NCBI GenBank assembly: GCA_023653785.1
Contig: JAMKCH010072584.1
Span: forward strand, 1-64,000
Length of the DNA stretch: 64,000 bases
Source: Ophioderma brevispina
Taxonomy: Eukaryota; Echinodermata; Ophiuroidea; Amphilepidida; Ophiodermatidae
Direction: 5' to 3'
Made by a program: the position numbers and the translations under genes. Shown here piece after piece: positions 23,408 to 34,808 of the stretch (positions within the stretch are counted from its first letter, which is position 1; each line of letters starts with the position of its first letter). The notes under the pieces were generated by a model. That model was not told where the DNA came from, searched no databases, and worked only from the letters and a program-made list of their open reading frames with translations.

Positions 23408-24397
23408 TTATAATTATGAATTGATCATGTGTTGATAAAATGGGGAATAGTTTAATAGGTGTTTCATATGAGTGGTTTATTTCTATCTAATACGATGTTG
23501 TAACAATGGAATAGAGTATTGTAAATTATGAATGGTCAGTTGTTGATACCAATTGACATTACAAGTATTCATGGGCGTCACTTTGAGGTACATACAGAGT
23601 TAGATATAAGATACTGGTTTACAAACGAAAAGTGCAAAAAAAAAACCTACTTATTCCCTACTTCGTGATTCACTTGAAGCTGTGGGTAGGGTTTTAAAAA
23701 GACAGAAAAAAAGGGGGGAAAAACTCCCCATAAAAAAAGATAAAAACAAGAATAACGGCACATCGTCCGTGATAACAAACAGCTCAACAAGAACAAAACT
23801 AAAAAACAACAATAAAACACTTTAATTAAAAAAAAAAATCAAAACGTCTTATAACCGATTCGAACCCTGTAATAATATTAACAAACAAACGTTATTTGGT
23901 CGAATTTAAGGCAACACTTAAGTAACAAACGTCTACATGTAATACAAGCTTGATGTTAACAAAATAACGCTAGTGTTATACGAAAACTTCAATTAAACCA
24001 ACTCGTGCTTATAACAGTAACCAATGCGACCAGGTGTTTATTTTTACAGAACATGCTAGCAATTTGTTCGATATAGAAGTGTATACTTGATGAGCATTGG
24101 GTTAAATTGGTTGAATATGTGAATATGATAAAAAACAACGTACATGCCAAATTTCTCCAAAAAGTCCAAAAGGTCGAATGCGTCACTATGTGACGCGGCC
24201 GACGATTTAATGCACATGCGTGCATCTTAACACATTGCCAGCCACAAATTAATTTTGTAGCCATTTATGGATTGCCTGTGCACAAACATGGCAATCACTG
24301 CACATGCCAGACCTTTGAAGGTACCTGGGCAGAGCTGGTCATGTTGTCCTGGTACGTCATGTGCAGATGAAACTGAACAGTTTTACTGGTAGTCCAC
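23408..24397 (+). repeat. Satellite flank repeat F, copy 2
   Basis: Direct copy of 18490-19466, offset by about 4.92 kb, and leading into array 2 in the same orientation. No gene is recognisable in it. Confidence 0.85.
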
Positions 24398-24582
24398 TCT
24401 GCTTTGTGACGAGTGGCCATCTCACTCCAAACCTACTCAGAAAATCCAGGGCCCCAAATCTACTGTGTGACGAGTGGCCAACTTACTCCAAACCTATACT
24501 CAGCAAGGCCAGGGCCCTAATCTGCTGCGTGACGAGTGGCCACCTTACTCCTAACTACTCAGCAAAGCCAGGGCCTCAAATC

Positions 24583-24729
24583 CAGGCGTGGATCGAGGGA
24601 GGGGGCAGAGAGGGCGCGCGCCTCCCAGTAATTCTGCAACATCTTGCAAAATCAGCCCATTTTGGACAAGTTTCAACCTTTCAGCTCCCGCTACTTTTTG
24701 ACGTTTTTCAAATTCTGGATCCGCCCCTG
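24583..24729. mobile_element. hAT-like MITE in array 2
   Basis: Ends CAGGCGTGGATC and, inverted, CAGGGGCGGATCCAG. It is orthologous to the insertion at 19657-19808. AAAT is found on both sides but the monomer itself contains AAAT, so the target duplication is uncertain. Confidence 0.6.
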
Positions 24730-26682
24730 AAATATACTGTGCATGTGACGAGTAGCCACCTTCTAACTACACAGCTAAGCCAGGGCCCAAATCTACATTG
24801 TGACGAGTGGCCACCACACTCCAAAACTACTCAGCAAAGCCAGGGCCCAAATCTAATGTGTTACGAATGGCCACCTTACCACTCAGCAAAGCCAGGCCTC
24901 TGAAATTTGTGTGACGATTGGCCACCTCACTCCAAACCTAATCAGCAAAGCCAGGGCCCAAATCTACTGTGATGAGTGACCACCTCACTCAAAACCTACT
25001 CAGCAAAGCCAGGTGCTCCAAATCTACTGTGTGACGAGTGGCCACCTCACTGGAAACCTACACAGCAAAGCCAGGGCCCCAAATCTGCTGTGACGAATGG
25101 CAACCTCACTTCAAACCTAATCAGCAAAGCCAGAGCCCTAATCTAATGTATGACGAGTGGCCATCTTACTCCCAGCTACTCAGCAAAGCCAGGAAACCAA
25201 TTCTACTTTGTGACGAGTGGCCACCTTATTGCAAACCTATTCAGCAAAGGCAGGGCTCCAAAATCTGTGTGACGAGTGGCCAATTCACTCGAAACTACTC
25301 AGCAAAGCCATCACCCCAAATCTACATTGTGACGAGTGGCCACATCACTCTAAACCTAATCAGCAAATCCAGGGCCTCAAATCTGACGAATGGCCACATC
25401 ACTATAAACCAACCTAATCAGCAAAGCCAGGGTCAAAATCTACTGTGTAACGAGTGGCCACCTCACTCCAAACCCAATCAGAAAAGCCAGAGTCAAAATC
25501 TGGGTGACGAGTGGCCACCTCACTCCAAACCTACTTTGCAAACCCAGGGTCCCAAATCTTCTGTGTGCCTAGTGGCCACTTCCAAACCTACTCAGCAAAA
25601 CCAGGGCCCCAAATCTGTGTGACGAAAGGCCACCTCACTCCAAACTACACACCAAAGCTAGGACCCCAAATCTGCTGTGTGACGAATGCCCAACTCACTC
25701 CAAAAATACACAGCAAAGCCAGGCCCCTAATCTAATGTATGACGAGTGGCCACCTTACTCCCAGCTACTCAGCAAAACCAGGAAACCAATTCTACTTTGT
25801 GACGGGTGGTCATCTCACTTCAAACCTACTCAGAAAACCCAGGGACCCAAATCTACTGTGTGACGAGTGGCAACCTCACTCCAAACCTACTCAGCAAACC
25901 CAGGGCCCAAATCTACTGTGACCAGTGGCCACCTCACTCCAAACCTAATCAGCAAACCCAGGGCCCGAAATCTACTGTGTAATGAGTGGCCACCTCACTT
26001 CAAACCTAATCAGCAAAGCTAGGGCTCTAATGTAATATATGACGAGTGGCCACCTTACTCCCAACTACTCAGCAAAGCCAGGGCCCAAATCTACTTAGAG
26101 TGGCCACGTCACGCTAAACCTAATCAGCAAAGCCAGGGTCAAAATTGACTGTGAGGAGTGGCCATCTCACTCCAAACCTACTTTGCAAACCCAGGGCCCA
26201 AATCTACTTTGTGACAAGTGCACACCTCACTGCAAACCTACTCAGCAAACCCAGGGCCCCCCAATCTACTGTGTGACGAGTGGCCACCTCACTTCAAACC
26301 TAATCAGCTATAAGCCAGCGCCCCAATTCTACTTTGTGACGAATGGCCATCTCACTCCAAACCTACTCAACAAACCAGGGCCTCAAATCTACTGTGTGAA
26401 GAGTTGCCACCTCATTCCAAACCAAATTTGCAAACCCAGGGTCCCAAATCTACTGTGTAACAAGTGACCACCTCACTCCAAACCTACTCAGCAAAAACCA
26501 GGGCCCCAATCTACAGTGTGACGAAAAGCCACCTCACTCAAAACTACACAGCAAAGCCAGGGCCCCAAATCTACTTTGTGACGAGTGGCCACCTTTAAAC
26601 TACACAGCAAAGCCAGGAGCCCCAAATCTGCTGTGACGAATGGCCACCTAACTTTAAACCTACTCAGCAAAGCCAGGGCCCC

Positions 26683-27078
26683 AAATTTACTGTGTGATGA
26701 GTGGCCACCTCACTCCAAAACTACTCAACAAAGCCAGGGCCCCAAATCTACTGTGTGATGAGTGGCCACCTCACTCCAAACCTACTCAGCAAAGCCAGAG
26801 CCCCAAATCTGTGTGAAGAGTGACCACCTCACTTCAAACGTAATCAGCAAAGCCCGCCACCTAATGTACAGTGTGACGAGTGGCCATCTCACTCCAAACG
26901 TACTTTGCCAACCCAGGACCCCAAATCTACTTTGTGACGAGTACCAATCTCAGTCCAAACCTACTTAGAAACCCAAGGCCCCTCTGTGACGAGTGGCCAT
27001 CTCACTACTCCAAATCTACTCAGCAAACCCAAGGCCCCAAATCTACTGTGACGAGTGGCCACCTTACTCCAAACTACT

Positions 27079-27082
<4 letters not shown>
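26683..27082 (+). repeat. Higher-order satellite block, copy 1
   Basis: A block of about seven variant monomers is almost identical to 27180-27590 at an offset of about 502 bp. Diagnostic variants shared by both are AAACGTAATCAGCAAAGCCC, GCCACCTAATGTACAGTGTG and GAGTACCAATCTCAGTCCAA. The poly-A tract lies between the two copies. Confidence 0.8.

Positions 27083-27173
<91 letters not shown>
27083..27173 (+). repeat. 91-base poly-A tract inside the satellite
   Basis: CTACTCAGC is followed by 91 A and then CCCAAGGCCCC. In a normal monomer the same position reads CAGCAAACCC, so a three-base A run is replaced by 91. There is no retroposon body next to it. It may be a homopolymer assembly artefact, a gap filler or a true expansion. 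Confidence 0.9.
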
Positions 27174-27175
<2 letters not shown>

Positions 27176-27179
27176 CAAG

Positions 27180-27590
27180 GCCCCAAATTTACTGTGTGAT
27201 GAGTGGCCACCTCACTCCAAAACTACTCAACAAAGCCAGGGCCCCAAATCTACTGTGTGATGAGTGGCCACCTTACTCCAAACCTACTCAGCAAAGCCAG
27301 AGCCCCAAATCTGTGCGAAGAGTGGCCACCTCACTTCAAACGTAATCAGCAAAGCCCGCCACCTAATGTACAGTGTGACGAGTGGCCATCTCACTCCAAA
27401 CGTACTTTGCAAACCCAGGACCCCAAATCTACTTTGTGACGAGTACCAATCTCAGTCCAAACCTACTTAGAAACCCAAGGCCCCTCTGTGACGAGTGGCC
27501 ATCTCACTACTCCAAATCTACTCATCAAACCCAAGACCCCAAATCTACTGTGACGAGTGGCCACCTTACTCCAAACTACTCAGCAAACCC
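27180..27590 (+). repeat. Higher-order satellite block, copy 2
   Basis: Near-identical to 26683-27082. At the position where copy 1 carries the poly-A tract this copy reads CAGCAAACCCAAAGC. Confidence 0.8.
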
Positions 27591-30448
27591 AAAGCAAAAT
27601 CTACTTTGTGACGAGTGGCCACCTCACGCCAAACCTACTCAGCAAAGGCAGGGCTCCAAATCTACTGTGACGAGTGGCCACCTCACTTGAAACCTAATCA
27701 GCAAATCCAGGGCCCCAAATCTAACGAAAGGCCACCTAACTCCAAGCCTACTCACCAAAGCCAGGGCCCAAAACCTACCGTGTGAGGAGTGGCCACCTCA
27801 CTCCAAACCTACTCAGTAAGGACAGGGCCCCAAATCTGTGTATCGAGTGGCCACCTCACTCCAAACCAACTTGACAAATCCAGAGCCCCAAATCTACTGT
27901 GTGACGAAAGGCCACCTCACTCCAAACCTACTCAGCAAAAACCAGGCCCCAAATCTACTGTGTGACGAGTGGCCACCTCACTTCAAACCTACACAGCAAA
28001 CCCAGGGCCCCGAATCTACTGTGTGACGAGCGGCAAACTTACTTCAAACCTAGACAGCAAAGCCAGAGCCCTAATCTAATGTATGACGAGTGGCGACCTT
28101 ACTCCCAACGACTCAGCAAACGGGCCTCAATTCGAATTTTGTGACGAGTGGCCATATCACTACTCCACCATCTAATCAGTAAACCCAGGGCCCCAAATCT
28201 GCTGTGTGACGAACTGCCCAACCTCACTTGGAACCTAATCAGCAAATCCAGGGCCCAATCTGACGATGGCCACCTCACTCTAAACCTACTCAGCAAAGCA
28301 GGGCCCCAAATCTACATTGTGACGAGTGGCCAACTCACTCAAACCTACTCAGTAAGGCCAAGGCCCCAAATGTACTGTGTGAGAGTGGCCACTAACTCCA
28401 AACAGTAAAGCCAGGGCCAAATTTACTGTGTTACGAGTGGTCACCTCGCTAGAAACTAATTCAGCAAACCAGGGCCCTAATCTCTCTGTGGCCACCTTAC
28501 GACTCATCTGACTCTAATTACTCAGCAAACCCAGTGCCCCAAATCGAATGTGTGACGAATGGCCATCTCACTCCAAACTACTCAGCAAAGCAGGGCCAAT
28601 CAATGCTGTGACGAGTGGCCACTCAATTTAAAACATATCATGCGAAGTAGGGCCCTAATCTACTGTGTTACGAGTGACCACCTCGCTCCATTCCTACACA
28701 GCAAACAGGCCCCAAATCTCCTGTTGACGATGGCCATCTCACCCAAAAACGACACAGCAAAGCCAGTGCCCAAATCTACCGTAGGACGAAGGGCCACCTC
28801 ACTCTAAACTACTCAGCAAAGCAGGGGCCCAAATTCTACTGTATGATGGTGGCACCTTACTCCAACTATCAGTAAAGCTAGGGCCCACAAAGCTACTGTA
28901 GCGAGTGGCAACCTCATCCAAACCTAGGGCCCCCAAAAGTACTTTGTGACGAGTGGCCACGTCACGCTAAACATATCAGCAAAGCCAGGGCTCCGAAATC
29001 TGACGAGTGGCCACCTCATCCCAAAACCTAATCCGCAAAGCCGTGGTCAAATTCTACCGGTGGACGAGTGGCCACTTAACTCCAAACAAATTTGCAAACC
29101 ATGACCCCAAATCGACTGTGTGACAAGACTTAGTGGACTCCATCAATCCAAACCTACTCAGCCCCCAAAACCATGGCCCCAAATCAATGTGACGAAAGGC
29201 TAGCTGCACTCAAACTACTCAGCTAAGCCAAGGCCCCAAATCTGTGTGGCGAGTCGCCATCTCACTTCAAACCTAGTCGCAAAGCCAGAGCCTCATCGAA
29301 TATTGACGAGTAAGGCGGACCTTGGACTCCCAACGACTCAGCAAGCCAGGGCCCCGAGTCTTAATTGGTGACAGATGGCCATCTCACTACTCAAAATCTA
29401 CTCAGTAAACCCAGGGCCCAAAATCCGTGTGTAACGAATGCCCACCTCACTTGAAACCTAATCAGCAAATCCAGGGCCCCAAATCTGACGACAAATGGCC
29501 ACCTCACTCTAAAACTACCAGCAAGCCAGGGCCCCAAATCTACTGTGGGATTGAGTGCTCACCTCACTAGAAACTACTCTCAAAGCCAGGGCCCCGATTC
29601 TAATTTGTGACGAGTGGCCATCTCACTACTGCAAATCTACTCAGTAAACCCATGTCCCAAATCAGTTGTGTAACGAATGCCCCCCTCACTTGAACCTACT
29701 CAGCAATCCAGGACCCCAAATCTGACGAATGGCTACTTCACTCTAAACCTACTCGGCAAAGCCAGGCCCAAATCTACTGTGTGGAATGAGTGCTCACTCC
29801 TAGAACTACCATCAAAGCCGGGCCCTAATCTACTGTGTAGAGAGTGGCCACTTGCTACTCATCTTACTCATACCACTCATGCAACCCAGTGCCCCAAATC
29901 CATGTAGACGAATGTCCGTCCTCACTCCAACTACTCAGCAAAGGCAGCGCCCAAATCGCTGTGACGAGTGCCACTTCACTTTAAACCCTAATCAGCGAAG
30001 CCATGGCTCTCTGGTGACGAGTGGCCACGTCACTCCAAACCTACTGAGGCAAACCAGGCCGTAAATCTACTGTGTGAAGAGTGACCACCTCACTCCAATC
30101 CTACACAGCAAAGGCCCCGAATCTACTGTTTGACGAATGGCCATCTCACTCCAAACTACACAGCAAAACCAGTGTCCAAATCTACTCTGTGACGAGTGGC
30201 CAACTCACTTCAAACCTAACCAGCAAATCCAAGGCCCTAATCTACTGTGTGACGAGTGACCACCTCACTTCAAACTACTCAGCAAAGCCAAGTCCTCAAA
30301 TCTACTGTGTGATGAGTCGCAACCTCACTCCAAACCTACTCATTAAAGCCAGTGGTCACCTCTCCAGAAACTACTCAGCAAAGCGAGTACCCTAATCTAC
30401 TACGTGACGAGTGGCCACCTTACTCCAAACTATTCTTCAAAGCCAGGG

Positions 30449-30500
<52 letters not shown>
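30449..30500 (+). repeat. 52-base poly-A tract inside the satellite
   Basis: AAGCCAGGG, then 52 A, then CTACTGTGTGACG. The monomer's CCCCAAATCT is missing and replaced by A. It lies about 45 bases before the orientation switch of the array. Confidence 0.9.
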
Positions 30501-30502
<2 letters not shown>

Positions 30503-30545
30503 ACTGTGTGACGAGTGGCCACTTTACTCCAAACTACTTAGCAAA

Positions 30546-31030
30546 GGTTAGGTTTGAAGTGAGGTGTCCACTCGTCACACAGTAGATTTGGGGCCCTGGC
30601 TTTGCTGAGTAGTTTGGAGTGAGGTGGCCACTCGTCACACAGATTTAGGGCCCTGGCTTTGCTGAGTAGGTTTCGAGTGAGGTGGCCACTCGTCACACAG
30701 TAGATTTGGTGTGCTGGCTTTGACGAGTAGTTTGGAGTGAGGTGGCCACTCGTCACACAGTAGATTTTGGCCCTGGTTTAGCTGATTAGGTTTTAAGTGA
30801 GGTGGCCACTCGTCACACAGATTTCGGAGCCCTGACTTTGCTGAGTAGGTTTGGAGTTAGGTGGCCACTCGTCACACATTAGATTTGGGTCCCTGGCTTT
30901 GCTGAGTAGGTTGGGAGTGGGGTGGCCACTTCTCACACAGTATATTTTGGGCCCTGGCTTTGCTGAGTGGTTTGGAGTGATGTGGCCACTTGTCACACAG
31001 TAGATTTGGAGCCCTGGCTTTGAGTAGGTT
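30546..31030 (-). repeat. SatG array, inverted segment
   Basis: Eight monomers run in the opposite orientation (AGTGAGGTGGCCACTCGTCAC, then CAGTAGATTTGG and CCTGGCTTTGCTGAGTAGG). The switch occurs at about 30545 between ACTACTTAGCAAAG and TTAGGTTTGAAGTG. These monomers are clean. The array ends in GAGTAGGTTTGG and unique sequence begins at 31031. Confidence 0.9.
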
Positions 31031-31955
31031 TGGGGTCCCTATGGACCCTAACCTAAAAACGCATTTCCCATAGGAATATGTCAATAAAACTCACCACGTG
31101 TCAAGACTACTCTACAAAATTTACAACAAAGAAAGAAAAAAATTAAAAATATAATTCGACCTTGAAATTTGGGGCAAAACATTGATTTTCATAAGCACAC
31201 ATTTTCACCAAAAAGAGGCCATTTTGTTTTTGAATTTTCTCCAACATGATACACTTAAAATTTTAACTATATATTAGTTGTTTCAAGATAAGAATGGCTA
31301 AATTTAACTATGTTTAGCAAAAACAGGGGTGTTACATTTTACTAAGCTGTTTTTCCGAACAATATATTTACCAATCATTTGTACGGGAAATAGGTTACGG
31401 GTCAAATTACATAATAGCATATTTTGGTTAATGGAACATTAATGAAATTTGATTAGTATTTGTTTGCGATAGTAACATAAGTCCACATACACGAGTAGCC
31501 ACCAATGATGTGTAAAATGATTTTTGTCATGGGTATGCCAACGGGAGGGGTCAACGGAGGGGGGGTCCATGAACCCTAAAGCGATATCTTCGCAACGCGT
31601 GACGCGATTTTTTTCGCACACATGTCAGAAGATGCGGGATAAAAAGCTTGACAATTAGCAGAAGCATGGACCCCCTTGACCACTTAAGTGTTAAGCTACT
31701 TGATTATTGTATTGTTCCATATTGATAGTTGCTATTCAAATTTTGAAGTAACGTTGGTGAAAGAATGGCGTCACACTTAAATATACCTTTTAAAGGTCCG
31801 TTGCCTGATCATTCCTTGTTATCTTAGACTGGTTCCATTTCTCAAAAAGAAACTAGTCGAAGGCATTTTTGAGTAAAAGCAATTGTAATAGTGTTTTATA
31901 CGCAAATTTTATGCTGATTCCAAATCTTTCGGTCCCCAAAGCTATTTTATAGGGG
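31031..31955. other. Unrecognised DNA
   Basis: No gene, no repeat partner in the window. The two short minus-strand frames have no detectable homology. Confidence 0.45.
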
Positions 31956-31959
31956 AAGT

Positions 31960-33020
31960 GTGCCTAATTTGCAAAAATTCAAGATGGTCGCCATTTTAAA
32001 TTTTTTTGTACATAACTCAAGATTTAAGGCTTGTGAAGACTTCATTCTTGTGTCTATACATATGTTTTCAGGGTCAGAGAACACAACTAGATCAGTTAAG
32101 GTATTATGCCATATATTGACATTTAATTTGCATAAATTTAAAATGGCTGCCATTTTGATTTTTTATGCAAATTAACTGTCAACATGACCTAAAGCTATAA
32201 GGTCATACGCCATGAGTTGGGAACAAAATGTGTTACATGCTTGAAACTACCAAATATTACACGTTTTCACACTTAAATGAAAGTAAGTCATCAATTGTTT
32301 TTGAGATACCTATAAAACTATATATTGTTGTAAAGCTAAAAATGTAAGGAAGACAAATATGCAACTTGTATGTCCATATACAGGGTGCCACAAGTGTCAT
32401 ATAGGGTGGAAAAGTGAAACTTTGATGTAAAAAGTACAAAATTTTGTGGCAGTCTAATTGTTACCTTCAATTATCATTATAGCTTAAACTGTTGTATGAG
32501 TCAAAATGAATGCCACATAAATAACAAACAAAATGAGATGCTATTTATCTTAATACATGGCAGGGTTATAAAGATATAAAACAAAATAGATGCGTAGGCA
32601 CCTCATCCGTAGCAAAGTAAAAAAGTAAAAATAGCACAAAATTGAATCTGCTACCATTTTAAAGCTAGATAAATTCCCTTTAAAATGAACTATAAATCAG
32701 TTGAATACCTAACTTGGTTCTTATGATACAATAAAAATGTTTAAAACTATTTGTAAAAATGTAACGCCACCCTCATTTTGTATACCCCAACTCATGGCGC
32801 ATGACCATAACTAATGATCTAATTTAATTCCTTGACCCTGAACATATGTATAGATAACCAGAATTAGTCTTTACAAGCCTTAATCTTGAGTTATGTACAA
32901 AAATGACAAAATGGCAGCCCATTTTGAATTTTTATGCAAATTAACTGTTAAGTTGACCTAATGCTAAAACTAATGATCTAATTGTAGGCTTGACCCTGAA
33001 AACATTTGTATAGACACAAG
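31960..33020. mobile_element. Foldback-type element FB2
   Basis: The left arm (about 31965-32225) and right arm (about 32785-32995) are inverted copies. Shared words, read on one strand, include AACTCAAGATTTAAGGCTTG, ACATATGT, GGTCA-GAGAAC, TATGCAAATTAACTGT and CATGAGTTGGG. Each arm holds two imperfect subrepeats with a core AAGATGGTCGCCATTTTAAA or AAAATGGCTGCCATTTTGA. The 560-bp loop has no coding frame of note. Target duplications are not resolved. Confidence 0.65.
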
Positions 33021-33689
33021 AGACACCCGAACACGCATATGGGATTCATTTTTGGACTTTTTCGTATACAAATTAAATAACAGTACTAAATAGGCCTATG
33101 TTTAGAACTAAATTAAATACATGCTTTAAAGAAGCATTGTAGTATAGTTTCAAACCAACAAAAACAAATCTGTTGTATTTCCATATTTTTCTTCATTATA
33201 ATGAGCCAAACTGGTTAACTATGCCACGGCACTCACTATATAACACGCTGTTGTGCTTGATTCACACATCCAACATGGTGTAGAATGTCGAAAAGAAATA
33301 TGACAATTGAACATGTATGGTCCTGTGCATTAAAGTAGCCTAAATTGGGCACATATCACAATCAAACCGAGCAAATGTAGCTGATGAGATTAACAAAAAT
33401 ACCAATTAATTTGGCTATAGTTAATCGAAACGCGTCCTACATCAAGCTTATCACGAGTTTCTTAAAACACTAAGGAACTTCTGGTGTCTATATTCACATT
33501 CGGCCAACGGAATTCTTATGAAAAACATAAGCCGCCATGTGCATGCTCAGCTATAAGCAGAGAAAATAGTTACTCCTTTAAGCAAAATATTGACTATACA
33601 CATTTTTCAATAAGTTTATAAGGAATAACTAGCACTTGTTTTGTTTCTCCACAAAATGTTCCATAAGATAACTAAACAGCAGATTGCGT

Positions 33690-33992
33690 AACTATATCAC
33701 CCCCTTTAACATTGTGGACAAAATAACACGTAATGCAAGGTCTTTTGTTTAAAAGCTTTGGAACGATGCCGTATGTAGTAATGATATAAAAAAGTTAAAA
33801 AAAAATAAATATTATCTTTGTATGTACTTGAATAGTTTTGAAATTGTTTGATGTCTATGTGTAAACTTTTTTTAATATGTACATGTATTTCTATGTATTT
33901 TTAAACAAATATTGTCACTCATAAGCCAGATTTGGTCTCTTTTTTATATGTGAGTTTGACATTAATAAAGATTTAACTCAACTCAACTCAAC
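33690..33992 (+). mobile_element. LINE 3' end with (CAACT)n tail
   Basis: Around 33740-33800 the frame reads NARSFV, stop, KLWNDAV and then KKLKKK, resembling the C-terminal end of a LINE reverse-transcriptase protein (arginine-serine-phenylalanine followed by LWN). About 190 bases later the sequence ends in ATTAATAAAGATTTAACTC followed by CAACT repeats (33969-33992), a tail type common in invertebrate LINEs. The upstream body is not recognisable. Confidence 0.45.
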
Positions 33993-34038
33993 TCTGTAAA
34001 GTTCAAAATTGTGTATTTGTCACAAAAAAAGGCTTTTA

Positions 34039-34066
34039 ATTAGAATCGGAAATCCCCGATTCTAAT
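34039..34066. repeat. 11-bp inverted repeat
   Basis: ATTAGAATCGG and CCGATTCTAAT around a six-base spacer. The neighbourhood resembles the interior palindrome of the TTAA element at 37779-38304 (GTCACAAA, then AAGG, TTT, TAATTAGAAT), so it may be part of a related element. Confidence 0.6.
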
Positions 34067-34782
34067 TCACACAAGCGCTGAAAAATGTCATACAAAATTG
34101 AGCCATTTAAATGTGACCGCATGCAGCAGCATTCAACATGTTCAACTTTATTTCAATATTGTCACATAAAATCTTACAAAGACAGGAACAATGATATTGA
34201 GGAGATTATCGAGAGGCCAGTTAGGTCAGATGTGATAATTCTTGATTTAAACCTAAACACATGCCCAAACAATACACATATTCGGAAACCATGGAGACCT
34301 TAAATATCAAAAGGGTTAATTCCACCAATTAAATGCAATGTGTTTAAACTTAAATGGCATAACGCTTTCACATTCTGATCTTTTTCGTGACCTCGCGCAA
34401 TCGCGAAAAAAATCCGTTCTCTGATTGGGTGAACATTTACTACAATACAGTAAGTTTTGGGGCATCTCATTTTTGTTTCTGAAACTTTTGGACACCATTT
34501 TGCAGCGGGTGTAGGACGTGCAATATAAAATCCTGATATATTATGCTCACTGTTACATGAAGTTCTGCATTGAAGGGGTTAATCTTAATTATAGGCAATT
34601 TTGGTTTTTCATCAAAATAAAGGTTAGATTTTACTCTCGGTTAATTGTAATCTATCGATAATCCTTTTTTTCCCCAATGCCAGCGGCATCCTCTACGCCC
34701 ATTTTCACTACTTTGCTACGTACCGAATGAGGCCCAAATTGTTTGAAATTGTCAAATTTGAGGTTTTTGCAGGTGCGAAAGG

Positions 34783-34808
34783 TGGCGGATCAGGTAGTGT
34801 CTCTTTAA
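34783..34808. mobile_element. Possible right end of a TTAA-flanked family C element
   Basis: GATCAGGTAGTGTCTCTTTAA, reversed, is TTAAAGAGACACTACCTGATC, close to the left end of the family C element at 44498. The other end is not found. The rest of 33993-36157 shows no other gene or repeat that I can support. Confidence 0.35.

Larger units (their letters stand above)
24398..30545 (+). repeat. 61-bp satellite (SatG), array 2
   Basis: About 100 monomers of the same 60-61 bp satellite, in the same orientation as array 1. Monomers are clean from 24.4 to 28.1 kb and indel-rich from about 28.4 to 30.1 kb. It holds a copy of the hAT-like MITE, two long poly-A tracts, and an internal direct duplication of about seven monomers (26683-27082 and 27180-27590). 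Two forward frames stay open through many monomers, giving frames of up to 194 codons with a 20-residue period around DEWPPHSKP or SGHLTPN. I regard these as a by-product of the repeat. Confidence 0.92.

Noticed and set aside
24361..25622. Long forward open frames (180-194 codons) with a 20-residue period
   Set aside because: They lie wholly in the ~61-bp satellite, switch frame whenever a monomer is 61 bp, and have no start context or conserved domain. They follow from the repeat's composition.
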